DNA of 49,241 nt from SIG710 sp045596925 (GCA_045596925.1 JAZODH010000062.1:1-49241); one strand, 5' to 3'. Positions 39,127 to 47,320 are shown, counted from the stretch's first letter. Numbers and translations are program-made. Notes: generated by a model from the sequence alone, not told the origin.

Positions 39127-40557
39127 TCAACTTTTTTTAACTTTTTTGCCCAAAAGTCGCGACAAAATGCTCTTCAAGGCAAAAATGAAGAAGCGTGCAT
39201 TTAGCGCAAGGACGGCAAGAACTGATGCCGCGCCGATAACGATCCAATATTTTATCTCAAGCAACACGACGGCGCAAAGTGCACCCGTCAAGAGCGTGTT
39301 CAGCCCAACGGTTAGCCACTGCTTGTTGAATTTTACGTAACGAGCAGAGTCCACAGCGCGGATAATATAGACTACAAGATAGCAAGCAAAGGTCGCCACT
39401 GCCGCTCCCTGCGCACCGTATATCGGAATCAAAATAAGATTCAAAGCGACATTAACGACAGCACCTATCATGGCGGTAACAAAGGAGTTTTTTGACTTTT
39501 TGCATTTGACGTAAACGCTGGACATAAATGTCACAAGGCTTGAAAACACCGTGGCGTAAACGAGCACGGGGATATACTGCCAAGCATCGGCATAGCTTTG
39601 GGCAAAAAGGACCGAGCAAATGGGCTTTGCAAGCAAGATAAGCCCCGCCGCACCCATGAACATCACAGCCTGGAAGCCCCCGAATACCTGGGTAAAGAAG
39701 CTGCTCTCGCCGTTTTGCGAATCGTCGTCGGTGACAGCGGAATAATTCCACGCTTCAATGAAGATTCCCGACACCAAAATAAGGAGCGTGGGCACCTTGA
39801 AGGCAACGGCGTAAAGGCCGTTGACAGCATCGCCCAAATTGGGGTTAGCCTTTATCATGTAGCGGTCGGAAACGTTGGTTATCCACCAGAAAATGGTGGT
39901 GGGGATCATGGGCAGGCTGTATTTGAGCATGGCTTTTGCCGTCTCCCTGCTCAAGTGGCGCGGGGACAGATAGCGGTAAAGCCCTGCGTAGAAAAACAGG
40001 AAAAGGGTCAGTATCCCGTCCGCTAGCACGGTCGAAAGCACGTAGCCGAGAACGCCCATATCAAATCCAAGGAGAAATACCAGGTTAAACGCGATAGTCA
40101 ACGCCGTTGTGACGATTCCCTGCAGGGAAAAGAGCTTTGTTTTACCGCAACCGCGTAGAAAATGCGCCGCACAGGAGTGAAAATTAGACGCAACAACGTA
40201 TAGAGGAATAAGCCATCCGTAACCGCCGAAAAAGTCAAGACCGCCGAAAACAGGAATCAGACCAAGGGCAAGGGCCGAGCCTACCGCCACCGCCCAGAAG
40301 CTGACACAAAATACGCTTGCACGTCCGTTTTCGTCCGAAGCGTCCATGGCAAAGCGGAAGATGCCGTCCACCATTCCTACCGCCAAAAGAGGAAGTAACA
40401 GATTTGCGGTCTGGGTTATTATGTCAGCCTGGCTGTACTGACTTTTGTCAAGGCAGGCGGTGTAAAGGGGCAGGAGCAGATACACCAGCACCTTTGACGC
40501 CATGGTTCCAAGACTCAAGGCTATTGTGTTGGAAGCTAATTTTTTATATTTATTCAT
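39127..40557 (-). CDS. Wzx-like polysaccharide flippase (MATE/MOP superfamily)
   Basis: 476 residues with 12-14 hydrophobic helices. The start YKKLASNTIALSLGTMASKV and the block YLLLPLYTACLDKSQYSQADI are characteristic of oligosaccharide-lipid flippases (Wzx/RfbX and SpoVB relatives); LKYSLPMIPTTIFWWITNVSDRYMI is the central signature. It moves lipid-linked glycan units across the membrane. ATG at 40557 has only a weak site (AGAAG). No glycosyltransferases or polymerase are adjacent; it may serve the same polymer as the tyrosine-kinase module at 12.4-14.9 kb. Confidence 0.9.
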   Translation of the reverse strand: MNKYKKLASNTIALSLGTMASKVLVYLLLPLYTACLDKSQYSQADIITQTANLLLPLLAVGMVDGIFRFAMDASDENGRASVFCVSFWAVAVGSALALGLIPVFGGLDFFGGYGWLIPLYVVASNFHSCAAHFLRGCGKTKLFSLQGIVTTALTIAFNLVFLLGFDMGVLGYVLSTVLADGILTLFLFFYAGLYRYLSPRHLSRETAKAMLKYSLPMIPTTIFWWITNVSDRYMIKANPNLGDAVNGLYAVAFKVPTLLILVSGIFIEAWNYSAVTDDDSQNGESSFFTQVFGGFQAVMFMGAAGLILLAKPICSVLFAQSYADAWQYIPVLVYATVFSSLVTFMSSVYVKCKKSKNSFVTAMIGAVVNVALNLILIPIYGAQGAAVATFACYLVVYIIRAVDSARYVKFNKQWLTVGLNTLLTGALCAVVLLEIKYWIVIGAASVLAVLALNARFFIFALKSILSRLLGKKVKKS

Positions 40558-40640
40558 TTCGTTCTTCTTTCGCAAAATATTCTCTTTTAATTATACTTCC
40601 GGAATTGGGGATTGTCAAGGGAAAGATATGCTCTCTAAAC

Positions 40641-40664
40641 GGGCGATTCGTGAATCGCCCCTGC
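40641..40664. repeat. CCCCTAC-type hairpin repeat, copy 3
   Basis: GGGCGATTCGTGAATCGCCC is a perfect palindrome followed by CTGC. Confidence 0.65.
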
Positions 40665-40701
40665 GTGATGATCGTTAAAACCGTAATATTTGTACCGATG
40701 T

Positions 40702-40724
40702 GGGCGACCAATGGTCGCCCCTAC
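40702..40724. repeat. CCCCTAC-type hairpin repeat, copy 4
   Basis: GGGCGACCAATGGTCGCCC followed by CTAC; 61 bases from copy 3 and in the same orientation. Confidence 0.65.
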
Positions 40725-40775
40725 AATACGGGTCGATTGTTTATGTAATACCCGTAGGCGACACACCTCGACACA

Positions 40776-40804
40776 AAAAACGGCGGTGTTCAGCCGCCGT
40801 TTTT
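40776..40804. terminator. Bidirectional terminator
   Basis: CGGCGG (40781-40786) with CCGCCG (40794-40799), A-run to the left, TTTTT to the right. Confidence 0.8.
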
Positions 40805-40839
40805 GCGTTTATCAGGACGACCGTCCGTCTCAAATCCTC

Positions 40840-40887
40840 TTTTTAAAGTTTTTGGGGGTTCGGGGGCTTTTTTCAAAAAGCCCCCCG
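40840..40887 (-). repeat. GC-rich 3'-end repeat with terminator hairpin, copy 2
   Basis: GGGGGCTTTTTT...AAAAAGCCCCC with a preceding GTTTTTGGGGGTTCG, matching copy 1 at 21292-21343 in parts and order. It lies just past the stop of the thioredoxin-reductase-like gene. Confidence 0.65.
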
Positions 40888-40893
40888 AGAACT

Positions 40894-41790
40894 TTATTTC
40901 AAATAATCGCACGCGGCGAGAGCGGCAACCGCGCCGTCAGCGGCGGCGGTCGCCACCTGGCGGATCCTCTTGCTTCTGCAGTCGCCTGCAACAAAAATGC
41001 CATCAGCCGAGGTCAGACAGCCCTCGTCCGAGTCAACGTAGCCGTAGTCGTTGAGCTTTATGAGGGAAGTAAAAATTTCATTCTGAGGTATCAGTCCGAT
41101 GGCGGTAAACATTCCGTCGATCTTAAGCTCCTCGACCACGTCTCCGCGCTTGATTTTAATACCCGAAAGCTCGTCATTGCCAAGCAATTCGGCAACCACC
41201 GCACCCGTTATGGGAACGATATTTTCAGTAGCCTTCAGCTCTTCGATAAGCTTTTCCTCGCCCGTAAAATAGTCCAGGTTCTGAACAACGTAGACCTGCT
41301 TGCAGGTCTTTGACAGCAAAATCGCTTCTTGCAGAGCGGAATTTCCGCCGCCGATGACCGCAACGGTCTTATCTGCGTAGAACGCGCCGTCACACACGGC
41401 GCAGAAGGAAATACCGTTTCCGATAAAGTCCTCCTCACGCTCAAGTCCAAGCAGGCGGTGCTTTGTGCCCGTCGCGATAATAAGCGCTCTTGCCTGATAA
41501 TCGCCGTCGTCGGTGGTGACGGTCTTTACCTCGCCGTCGGTCACGGACAAAGCCTCAAGACATTCCACCTCCGCACCAAGCTCCATAGCCTGCTCCATGA
41601 GCGCCTCGGCAAACTCGTTGCCCGACACCGAGATGAATCCGGGGATATTTTCAACCTTTGGTGAGGAGGTTATCTGTCCTCCGAAGGTTCCCTTTTCCAT
41701 TACGAGAACGGTCTTGTTCGCTCTCCTTGCGTAAACAGCGGCAGTAAGCCCCGCAGGGCCTCCGCCGATCACGATTATATCGTATATCAT
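40894..41790 (-). CDS. Thioredoxin-reductase-like flavoprotein without the NADPH motif
   Basis: 298 residues. IIVIGGGPAGLTAAVYAR is the FAD motif; CAVC (130-133) in SFCAVCDGAF is the redox-active disulfide; FVAGDCRSKRIRQVATAAADG is the C-terminal FAD motif. The second nucleotide motif VIGGGNSALQEA is present, but the NADPH-phosphate motif H-R-R-x(3)-R is replaced by VVQNLDYFTGE. Clostridial ferredoxin-dependent (FFTR) reductases also lack it, so another electron donor is likely. It is 51 bases downstream of nrdD, which carries a fused thioredoxin-like domain, its probable partner. ATG at 41790 has CGAGG. Confidence 0.88.
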   Translation of the reverse strand: MIYDIIVIGGGPAGLTAAVYARRANKTVLVMEKGTFGGQITSSPKVENIPGFISVSGNEFAEALMEQAMELGAEVECLEALSVTDGEVKTVTTDDGDYQARALIIATGTKHRLLGLEREEDFIGNGISFCAVCDGAFYADKTVAVIGGGNSALQEAILLSKTCKQVYVVQNLDYFTGEEKLIEELKATENIVPITGAVVAELLGNDELSGIKIKRGDVVEELKIDGMFTAIGLIPQNEIFTSLIKLNDYGYVDSDEGCLTSADGIFVAGDCRSKRIRQVATAAADGAVAALAACDYLK

Positions 41791-41806
41791 TTTTACCTCG
41801 TTTCCA

Positions 41807-41836
41807 AAAGGCTGTGGCTAAAAAGCCACAGCCTTT
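41807..41836 (-). terminator. Hairpin between nrdD and the reductase gene
   Basis: AAAGGCTGTGGCT / AGCCACAGCCTTT, 13 bp with a four-base loop. On the minus strand only four T's follow, so partial termination with read-through into the reductase gene is likely. Confidence 0.65.
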
Positions 41837-41841
41837 GTTTT

Positions 41842-44205
41842 TTATGCTTTCAAGAATTTCTTGATGTCGGAAACACCAACATATTTGCTGATATTGCCGT
41901 TCTCCACAACGACAAGCGTAGGAGCCTGCTTGATATCAAGTGTCATGGTCAATTCCTTGTTCTCCTCTGCCAGGACCTTTGTGTAAAGGATTCCCGCCTT
42001 GTCAAGAAGCGCACAAGCGATCTTGCAGTTAGGGCACTTTGCGGTGGCAAATACATAGTATCCGTCAGCCATCTCAAGCTCGGCGCCCTTGTCTTCACAA
42101 GCGCAAGCCTCAGCCGCCTTGGGCTTCAGAGTTGAGTTTGCGATATCGTATACCTTTCTTTCCTTGTACTCCTGAGTCTTACCGTCGTTCCAGTTCTGAA
42201 CGGGACGGTAGTAGCCTGTAATACGGCTGTAGACCTCGGTCTTACCACCGCAGGTGGGGCAGGTAAACTGCTCGCCGGCGATATATCCGTGATCCTTACA
42301 TACAGAGTATGTGGGAGACAGGGTGTAGTAAGGCAGGCGGTAGTTCTCCGCGATCTTGCGGATCAGGTTAGCGGCAGCCTTCCAGTCGGGAAGCTTTTCG
42401 CCCAAGAATGCATGGAATACCGTTCCCGAAGTGTAAAGGGTCTGAAGCTCGTCCTGAATATCAAGAGCCGTGAAGATATCCTCCGTGTAGCCTACGGGCA
42501 GGTGAGAGGAGTTGGTATAGTAAGGAGTTCCGTCCTTTTCGCCGGCTGTGATGATGTCGGGGTAGTGCTTTAAGTCATGCTTTGCAAGACGGAAAGCGGT
42601 AGACTCTGCGGGAGTTGCCTCCAGGTTATACAGGTCGCCGTAAGCTTCCTGGTAGTCGGAGAGGCGCTCGCGCATATGGTTGAGAACGTCCTTTGTGAAC
42701 TGCTGGGCTGTCTCGTTTGTCAGATCGGCACGGATCCAGTTAGCGTTAAGGCAAGCCTCGTTCATACCAACAAGACCGATAGTGGAGAAGTGGTTGTCAA
42801 AGGATCCCAGGTAACGCTTTGTGTAAGGATAGAGACCGGATTCAAGAAGCTTGCTGATAACGGTTCTCTTGACCTTGAGAGAACGTGCAGCTACGTCCAT
42901 CATGTGATCCAGCTTTTCATAGAAATCCTTTTCGTCCTTTGCAAGATACGCAATACGGGGAATGTTGATAGTTACAACACCAACGCTACCCGTGGACTCT
43001 CCGCTTCCGAAGAAGCCGCCGGACTTCTTTCTCAGCTCACGCAGGTCAAGGCGGAGACGGCAGCACATGGAACGAACGTCGGAAGGCTCCATGTCACTAT
43101 TGATGTAGTTGGAGAAGTAAGGTGTACCGTACTTTGAGGTCATCTCAAAAAGGAGGCGGTTGTTCTCTGTATCCGACCAGTCAAAATCTCTTGTGATAGA
43201 GTAAGTGGGGATAGGATACTGGAATCCGCGTCCGTTGGCATCGCCCTCGATCATGATCTCGATGAACGCCTTGTTTACCATATCCATCTCAGCCTGGCAG
43301 TCCTTGTACTTAAAGTCTACTTCTTTGCCGCCGATAATGCAGTTCAGCTCTGCCAGGTCTGCGGGGACGGTCCAGTCAAGAGTGATGTTGGAGAAGGGTG
43401 CCTGAGTACCCCAACGGCTGGGAGTGTTTACGCCGTAAATAAAGGACTCGATGCACTTCTTTACCTGGTCGTAGGTAAGATTATCAATCTTTACAAAGGG
43501 CGCGAGGTAGGTATCAAAGGAGGAGAACGCCTGCGCGCCTGCCCACTCGTTCTGCATGATACCGAGGAAGTTTACCATCTGGTTGCAGAGAGTTGCAAGG
43601 TGGCTTGCAGGTGCGGACGTGATCTTGCCGGTCACACCGCCCAGACCTTCCTGTATAAGCTGCTTGAGTGACCAACCTGCGCAGTAGCCCGTGAGCATGG
43701 AAAGGTCGTGGAGGTGGATATCAGCGTTTCTGTGAGAGTTGGCGATCTCGTCGTCGTAAACCTCGGAGAGCCAGTAGTTAGCCGTGATCGCGCCCGAGTT
43801 GGAGAGAATAAGTCCACCGACGGAATAGGTAACGGTAGAGTTCTCCTTTACGCGCCAGTCGTTGATCTGAAGATAGTTGTCAACGATGGTCTTGTAGTCC
43901 ACCATGGTGGAGCTGATGTTACGGAGCTTCTCTCTCTGACGGCGATAGATGATGTAAGCCTTTGCCACATCATCGTAGCCAGCCTTGATAAGAACAGACT
44001 CAACGCTGTCCTGAATATGCTCGACCTCGATACTTCCGTTTTCTATTTTAGGCTCAAATTCAGCCGTGACCTTGAGAGCGAGAAAGTCGATTACGTCCTG
44101 GTTGTACTGGCGGTTGCAGGCATCGAAAGCCTGGGTGATAGCAGTTGATATTTTTGAAATATCAAAAGCGACCTGCTTGCCGTCTCTTTTAATAACGTTA
44201 TACAT
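41842..44205 (-). CDS. nrdD: Anaerobic (class III) ribonucleotide reductase with fused thioredoxin-like domain
   Basis: 787 residues. An ATP-cone (about 2-95, YNVIKRDGKQVAFDISKI) gives allosteric control; the ten-stranded barrel follows. Near 640-660 the Cys of CKDHGY and CPTCGG form the zinc site, and RITGYYRPVQNW (from ~661) carries the radical Gly (about 664). After that come a linker and ~80 residues (705-787) of thioredoxin/glutaredoxin fold: YVFATAKCPNCKIACALLDK with CPNC at 724-727 and the cis-Pro in KQAPTLVVVENG. The usual enzyme ends soon after the radical Gly, so this is a fusion that brings its own reductant. ATG at 44205 has AAGGAG. Activated by NrdG, encoded just upstream. Confidence 0.95.
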   Translation of the reverse strand: MYNVIKRDGKQVAFDISKISTAITQAFDACNRQYNQDVIDFLALKVTAEFEPKIENGSIEVEHIQDSVESVLIKAGYDDVAKAYIIYRRQREKLRNISSTMVDYKTIVDNYLQINDWRVKENSTVTYSVGGLILSNSGAITANYWLSEVYDDEIANSHRNADIHLHDLSMLTGYCAGWSLKQLIQEGLGGVTGKITSAPASHLATLCNQMVNFLGIMQNEWAGAQAFSSFDTYLAPFVKIDNLTYDQVKKCIESFIYGVNTPSRWGTQAPFSNITLDWTVPADLAELNCIIGGKEVDFKYKDCQAEMDMVNKAFIEIMIEGDANGRGFQYPIPTYSITRDFDWSDTENNRLLFEMTSKYGTPYFSNYINSDMEPSDVRSMCCRLRLDLRELRKKSGGFFGSGESTGSVGVVTINIPRIAYLAKDEKDFYEKLDHMMDVAARSLKVKRTVISKLLESGLYPYTKRYLGSFDNHFSTIGLVGMNEACLNANWIRADLTNETAQQFTKDVLNHMRERLSDYQEAYGDLYNLEATPAESTAFRLAKHDLKHYPDIITAGEKDGTPYYTNSSHLPVGYTEDIFTALDIQDELQTLYTSGTVFHAFLGEKLPDWKAAANLIRKIAENYRLPYYTLSPTYSVCKDHGYIAGEQFTCPTCGGKTEVYSRITGYYRPVQNWNDGKTQEYKERKVYDIANSTLKPKAAEACACEDKGAELEMADGYYVFATAKCPNCKIACALLDKAGILYTKVLAEENKELTMTLDIKQAPTLVVVENGNISKYVGVSDIKKFLKA

Positions 44206-44237
44206 AAATGTACTCCTTTTCAATCGTGATTGACTTC

Positions 44238-44266
44238 ATTATACAGCATATTTAGTGTCGTGTCAA
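44238..44266 (-). promoter_or_regulatory. Consensus SigA promoter of nrdD
   Basis: Minus strand TTGACA (44261-44266), 17-base spacer, TATAAT (44238-44243). Confidence 0.93.
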
Positions 44267-44290
44267 TAGGGAAAACACTATATTTTGTGT
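44243..44290. promoter_or_regulatory. Tandem NrdR boxes on the nrdD promoter
   Basis: ACACTATATTTTGTGT (44275-44290) is a near-perfect NrdR box; ACAGCATATTTAGTGT (44243-44258) is a second, with three or four mismatches. They are 32 bases apart start to start (16-base linker), three helical turns, the usual geometry. One box fills the -10/-35 spacer and the other lies just upstream of -35, so NrdR binding would block transcription when dATP is high. nrdR itself is not in the window. Confidence 0.85.
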
Positions 44291-44292
44291 TT

Positions 44293-44979
44293 TCAGCGTT
44301 TTTCACAGTATTTTACATATTTTTTGGATACAGTGCACATTTCATCGAGGATTTCCTTTGAAACAGGGCTGTTTCCCTGCCCCACAAGGTCGCCCGAATC
44401 CTTGAAATTCTGCAAAAAATACCGTTCCGCGCCTTCGATTCGACGAGCTATAGACACTATATCTTGTGTTGTGTGCAATTCCGCGGTCACGGTGGTGCGG
44501 AACTCATAGGGTACGGCTCCCGAAAGGAGAAAATCAATGCTTTCCTCTATATCTTGTATTTTTACTTTGTCAGCCCCCACAGTCTGAGGGTATTTTTCAA
44601 AGGAATTTTTTATGTCCATGGCAACATGGTCGAGCAGCCCCTTTGAAACAAGGCTTTTGAGACGGTCGGGCAAAGAGCCGTTTGTGTCCAGCTTCACCTT
44701 GTAGCCAAGCTCGCGAACGCGCACAATAAAATCCTCAAGCTCGGGGTGAAGAAGTGGCTCACCGCCCGTTATGACAACTCCCTCAAGAATTCCCTGTCTT
44801 ATTTTAAGGAAAGAAAGTATCTCTTCCCCGTCGATTTCCTGCGCTTCTTCGATTTTGTTGACCAGAAGCGCATTATGGCAAAAAGGGCAAAGGAAATTGC
44901 AACCCTTGGTAAATACTATGCAAGAGACCACGCCGGGAAAATCCAGCAGGGTCAGCTTTTGAAGTCCGCCGAAGATCAT
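44293..44979 (-). CDS. nrdG: Anaerobic ribonucleotide reductase activase (radical SAM)
   Basis: 228 residues. GCNFLCPFCHN carries the C-x3-C-x2-C cluster ligands (27, 31, 34); VVITGGEPLLHPEL is the GGE motif; LDTNGSLPDRL follows. It reduces S-adenosylmethionine to generate the glycyl radical in NrdD. Residues 1-20 (FGGLQKLTLLDFPGVVSCIV) are typical of the longer NrdG/PflA-like group. ATG at 44979 has AGGAGG. It precedes nrdD and has its own promoter; only 87 bases separate the genes, holding the nrdD promoter and NrdR boxes. Confidence 0.93.
   Translation of the reverse strand: MIFGGLQKLTLLDFPGVVSCIVFTKGCNFLCPFCHNALLVNKIEEAQEIDGEEILSFLKIRQGILEGVVITGGEPLLHPELEDFIVRVRELGYKVKLDTNGSLPDRLKSLVSKGLLDHVAMDIKNSFEKYPQTVGADKVKIQDIEESIDFLLSGAVPYEFRTTVTAELHTTQDIVSIARRIEGAERYFLQNFKDSGDLVGQGNSPVSKEILDEMCTVSKKYVKYCEKR
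44454..44469. promoter_or_regulatory. NrdR-box-like site inside nrdG
   Basis: ACACTATATCTTGTGT matches the NrdR box as well as the upstream box of the nrdD promoter does, but it lies in the nrdG coding sequence, 179 bases from that box. It may be chance or a distal operator. Confidence 0.4.
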
Positions 44980-45008
44980 GATTGTGTCCTCCTGTGAGTG
45001 GTAGATAG

Positions 45009-45038
45009 ATTATACCATTCCGCAGAGCACTTTGTCAA
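45009..45038 (-). promoter_or_regulatory. Promoter of nrdG
   Basis: Minus strand TTGACA (45033-45038), 18-base spacer, TATAAT (45009-45014). I saw no clear NrdR box here. Confidence 0.8.
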
Positions 45039-45141
45039 TTTACATTTTGCCCAAAAATCAGAAAAATAAAATCATGTGCTCAGGGGCGCATCTGATTTTC
45101 CGAATATTCAAAGCAAAAATCCGCAGCGGTCATAACAGAGG

Positions 45142-46074
45142 TCAGACTCCGCCTGCCAGGTACTCCTCCGCCATGTGAACCGCAACGGCACCGTCGGCAA
45201 CCGCCGTCACCACCTGACGAAGTGCCTTGGTCCTCATATCACCGACGGCAAATACGCCAGAAACGTTCGTTTTCGTGTCTTCGCCCGCCACCACGTATCC
45301 GTCGTCATCAATCTCGATCTGACCGCGCAAAAACTCCGTGGCAGGCTTTCTGCCGATGCTGACGAACACACCGTCGCAAGAAACATTGCTTTCTTCTCCC
45401 GTGTTCACGTCAACAAGACGCACACCCGTAATTTTTTCGTCGAAAAGCAGTTCCTTTACCGTACTGTTCCATCTAAATTCCACGTTCTGCGCATTCATCA
45501 GAGGCCCGTGATAGATCTTGGTCGCCCTGAGAGTATCGCGGCGATGGACCAATATCACCTTCTCGGCTATACGGCTGAGAAGCAAGGCGTCAGCCGCCGC
45601 AGTATTGCCGCCGCCCACCACAACCACCGTTTTGCCACGGTAGAACATACCGTCGCAGGCGGCGCAGTAGGCAACTCCGCGCCCCACAAGCTCCGTTTCC
45701 TTCTCCACGCCAAGCTCTCTCGGATTTGCACCCGTGGCCAGAACCACCGTTCTGCCGAAAACTGTTCCGCTTGCTGTTTCGATCCGCTTTGGCTCTGCCG
45801 TAAGATCGACCCGTACGACCTCTGCCATCCTGCTCTTTGCTCCGAAGCGCTCCGCCTGTTTTTTCATCTTGTCTGCAAGAGAGAAGCCGTCGACTCCATC
45901 CTCAAAGCCGGGATAATTGTCTATCTGATGGGTCAGCGCCATCTGACCGCCTGCCGAAAGTCTTTCAAGCACAATGGTATCCATCCCTGCTCTTGAGGCA
46001 TAAAGGGCCGCAGTGTAGCCTCCCGGCCCACCGCCTATGATGATCATATCGTAAACGTGATTGTTATTCGTCAT
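45142..46074 (-). CDS. trxB: Thioredoxin reductase (NADPH type)
   Basis: 310 residues. IIIGGGPGGYTAALYASRAG binds FAD; CAAC (137-140) in AYCAACDGMF is the redox disulfide; VVGGGNTAAADALLLS and VHRRDTLRATK (from 176) form a full NADPH site; VFAVGDMRTKALRQVVTAVADG closes the FAD domain. It reduces thioredoxin. ATG at 46074 has AGGAG nine bases upstream, preferred over an earlier in-frame start. Unlike the flavoprotein at 40.9 kb it keeps the H-R-R motif, so the two probably use different electron donors. Confidence 0.94.
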   Translation of the reverse strand: MTNNNHVYDMIIIGGGPGGYTAALYASRAGMDTIVLERLSAGGQMALTHQIDNYPGFEDGVDGFSLADKMKKQAERFGAKSRMAEVVRVDLTAEPKRIETASGTVFGRTVVLATGANPRELGVEKETELVGRGVAYCAACDGMFYRGKTVVVVGGGNTAAADALLLSRIAEKVILVHRRDTLRATKIYHGPLMNAQNVEFRWNSTVKELLFDEKITGVRLVDVNTGEESNVSCDGVFVSIGRKPATEFLRGQIEIDDDGYVVAGEDTKTNVSGVFAVGDMRTKALRQVVTAVADGAVAVHMAEEYLAGGV

Positions 46075-46104
46075 CTTCAAGCACTCCTTTTCTTTTCTGT
46101 GCCT

Positions 46105-46133
46105 ATTATACCTCATTTGCTTTTTTCTTTCAG
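46105..46133 (-). promoter_or_regulatory. Possible promoter of trxB
   Basis: Minus strand TATAAT (46105-46110) with CTGAAA (46128-46133) 17 bases upstream; the -35 is weak. Confidence 0.5.
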
Positions 46134-46150
46134 TGATTAGGTCACATAAA

Positions 46151-46183
46151 AGGACACAGACCGAATGGTCTGTGTCCTGTTTT
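46151..46183. terminator. Terminator of the accessory operon
   Basis: AGGACACAGACC / GGTCTGTGTCCT, 12 bp, GAAT loop, with GTTTT on the right and TTTTATG on the minus strand. It follows the stop at 46208 on the minus strand and separates that operon from trxB. Confidence 0.88.
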
Positions 46184-46207
46184 GGAGCCTTCTTGGTTTT
46201 TCAAAAC

Positions 46208-47320
46208 TCAAATGATGCCTTTGTCGATTCGCTCTATCTGTATCTTCAACCTCTTTATTTTTTCAACAATTTCGTCGTACTCGGTAAATGCATCGACAAT
46301 TTCCTTGTCGTCCTCAAACACCGGGCGATTGATATATTTACGGTTTATAAAATACTTCTTCTCGCAATCCGAAAACCGAACCGTTATTTGATTTATTTTC
46401 TGTTCAATAATCACGCCAACACCGTAGCCGATCTGATTTACCTGTACGTTTATCAACGATATTCCTGAAAAAATCTCCGCTTTACGCTCGAGATCACGGA
46501 TTTCAGCCATAATCACATCCATCCGTTCCTGCTTTTCGCGAGTCTCCCTTGCGCGTGCCTCGGCTTCCGTATACGCCTTTATGCTGTCTTTCTTTGATGC
46601 GTGTTGCATACCTTCGTAAAAATTATATGTTCTGCAGCAATACATCAGATCAAAGGCCAAAAGATGAAGACTTTCATCGCGGTAGCATTTGTCGCTCAAA
46701 AAAGTAAAATGCTTGTCCAAAAGGCTATGATGCTCTTTCAGTGCTTCAACGATCAGATCGCACATCTCATAATAGCGTTCCAGACGAAACGTTTCTCCCG
46801 AGCCAATGTCCTTACCAAATTCTATGTTCTGTGCAAAAGCCTCCGCGTCACTATACCGATAAATATAGTTCTGCTCGGGGGCATAAAAGAAAAGATAACA
46901 AGAGGCAGAATGTCTGTCCTGCTTGAACTTGAAGCTTTGAGGATAATATCTCGCTCTGAGCTTGTCGATCTCCTCAAGGAACTTATCCATATTGTTCTGA
47001 CGCATAACAATATCGCCACTGTCGTCCGAAAACAAAACGTCTGTGAAAAGACCTTCAACAGCTATCTGATCCTGCTCTGCTATCTTAACTATTCCGTTAG
47101 ACGGCGAAACGTAGCTGTTGTCCATCAAGACCGAAAATTCTTTTTTGGCGGCGTTGAATTTCTCGGAAAAAGGCATAGATTTAGCGCCTTCCGAAAACCA
47201 GACGTCACGAAATTGCCGCGCGGCCCTCCATTTGAAGATCTCGTCGTTTGCAGAATCATTCAATACGTAGAAGTTTTCCTCGTATCGGTCTATAAGCTTA
47301 TGTAAGTTTTCTTTGTTCAT
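46208..47320 (-). CDS. Unknown protein with coiled coil and small C-terminal beta-barrel
   Basis: 370 residues, not recognised. The N-terminal ~250 are mostly helical, with Cys in CYRDESLHLL and YCCRTYNF. About 255-290 is Arg/Glu-rich and probably coiled coil (RARETREKQERMDVIMAEI). About 295-345 contains NQIGYGVGVIIEQKINQITV followed by RFSDCEKKYFINRKY, the G-x-G-x-V...I-x-V-x-F...K-x-F pattern of small SH3/Tudor-like barrels that are attached to nucleases and helicases. A second short coiled coil ends it. The ATG overlaps the upstream stop by four bases, so it is co-translated with the CPCC protein. Weak ribosome binding site. Confidence 0.75.
   Translation of the reverse strand: MNKENLHKLIDRYEENFYVLNDSANDEIFKWRAARQFRDVWFSEGAKSMPFSEKFNAAKKEFSVLMDNSYVSPSNGIVKIAEQDQIAVEGLFTDVLFSDDSGDIVMRQNNMDKFLEEIDKLRARYYPQSFKFKQDRHSASCYLFFYAPEQNYIYRYSDAEAFAQNIEFGKDIGSGETFRLERYYEMCDLIVEALKEHHSLLDKHFTFLSDKCYRDESLHLLAFDLMYCCRTYNFYEGMQHASKKDSIKAYTEAEARARETREKQERMDVIMAEIRDLERKAEIFSGISLINVQVNQIGYGVGVIIEQKINQITVRFSDCEKKYFINRKYINRPVFEDDKEIVDAFTEYDEIVEKIKRLKIQIERIDKGII

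Larger units (their letters stand above)
40558..40893. other. Gene-free interval with hairpin repeats
   Basis: No credible gene. It contains two CCCCTAC-type hairpins, a terminator and the second copy of the GC-rich 3'-end repeat, listed separately. This is the same set of parts as the interval 21019-21356. Confidence 0.8.
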
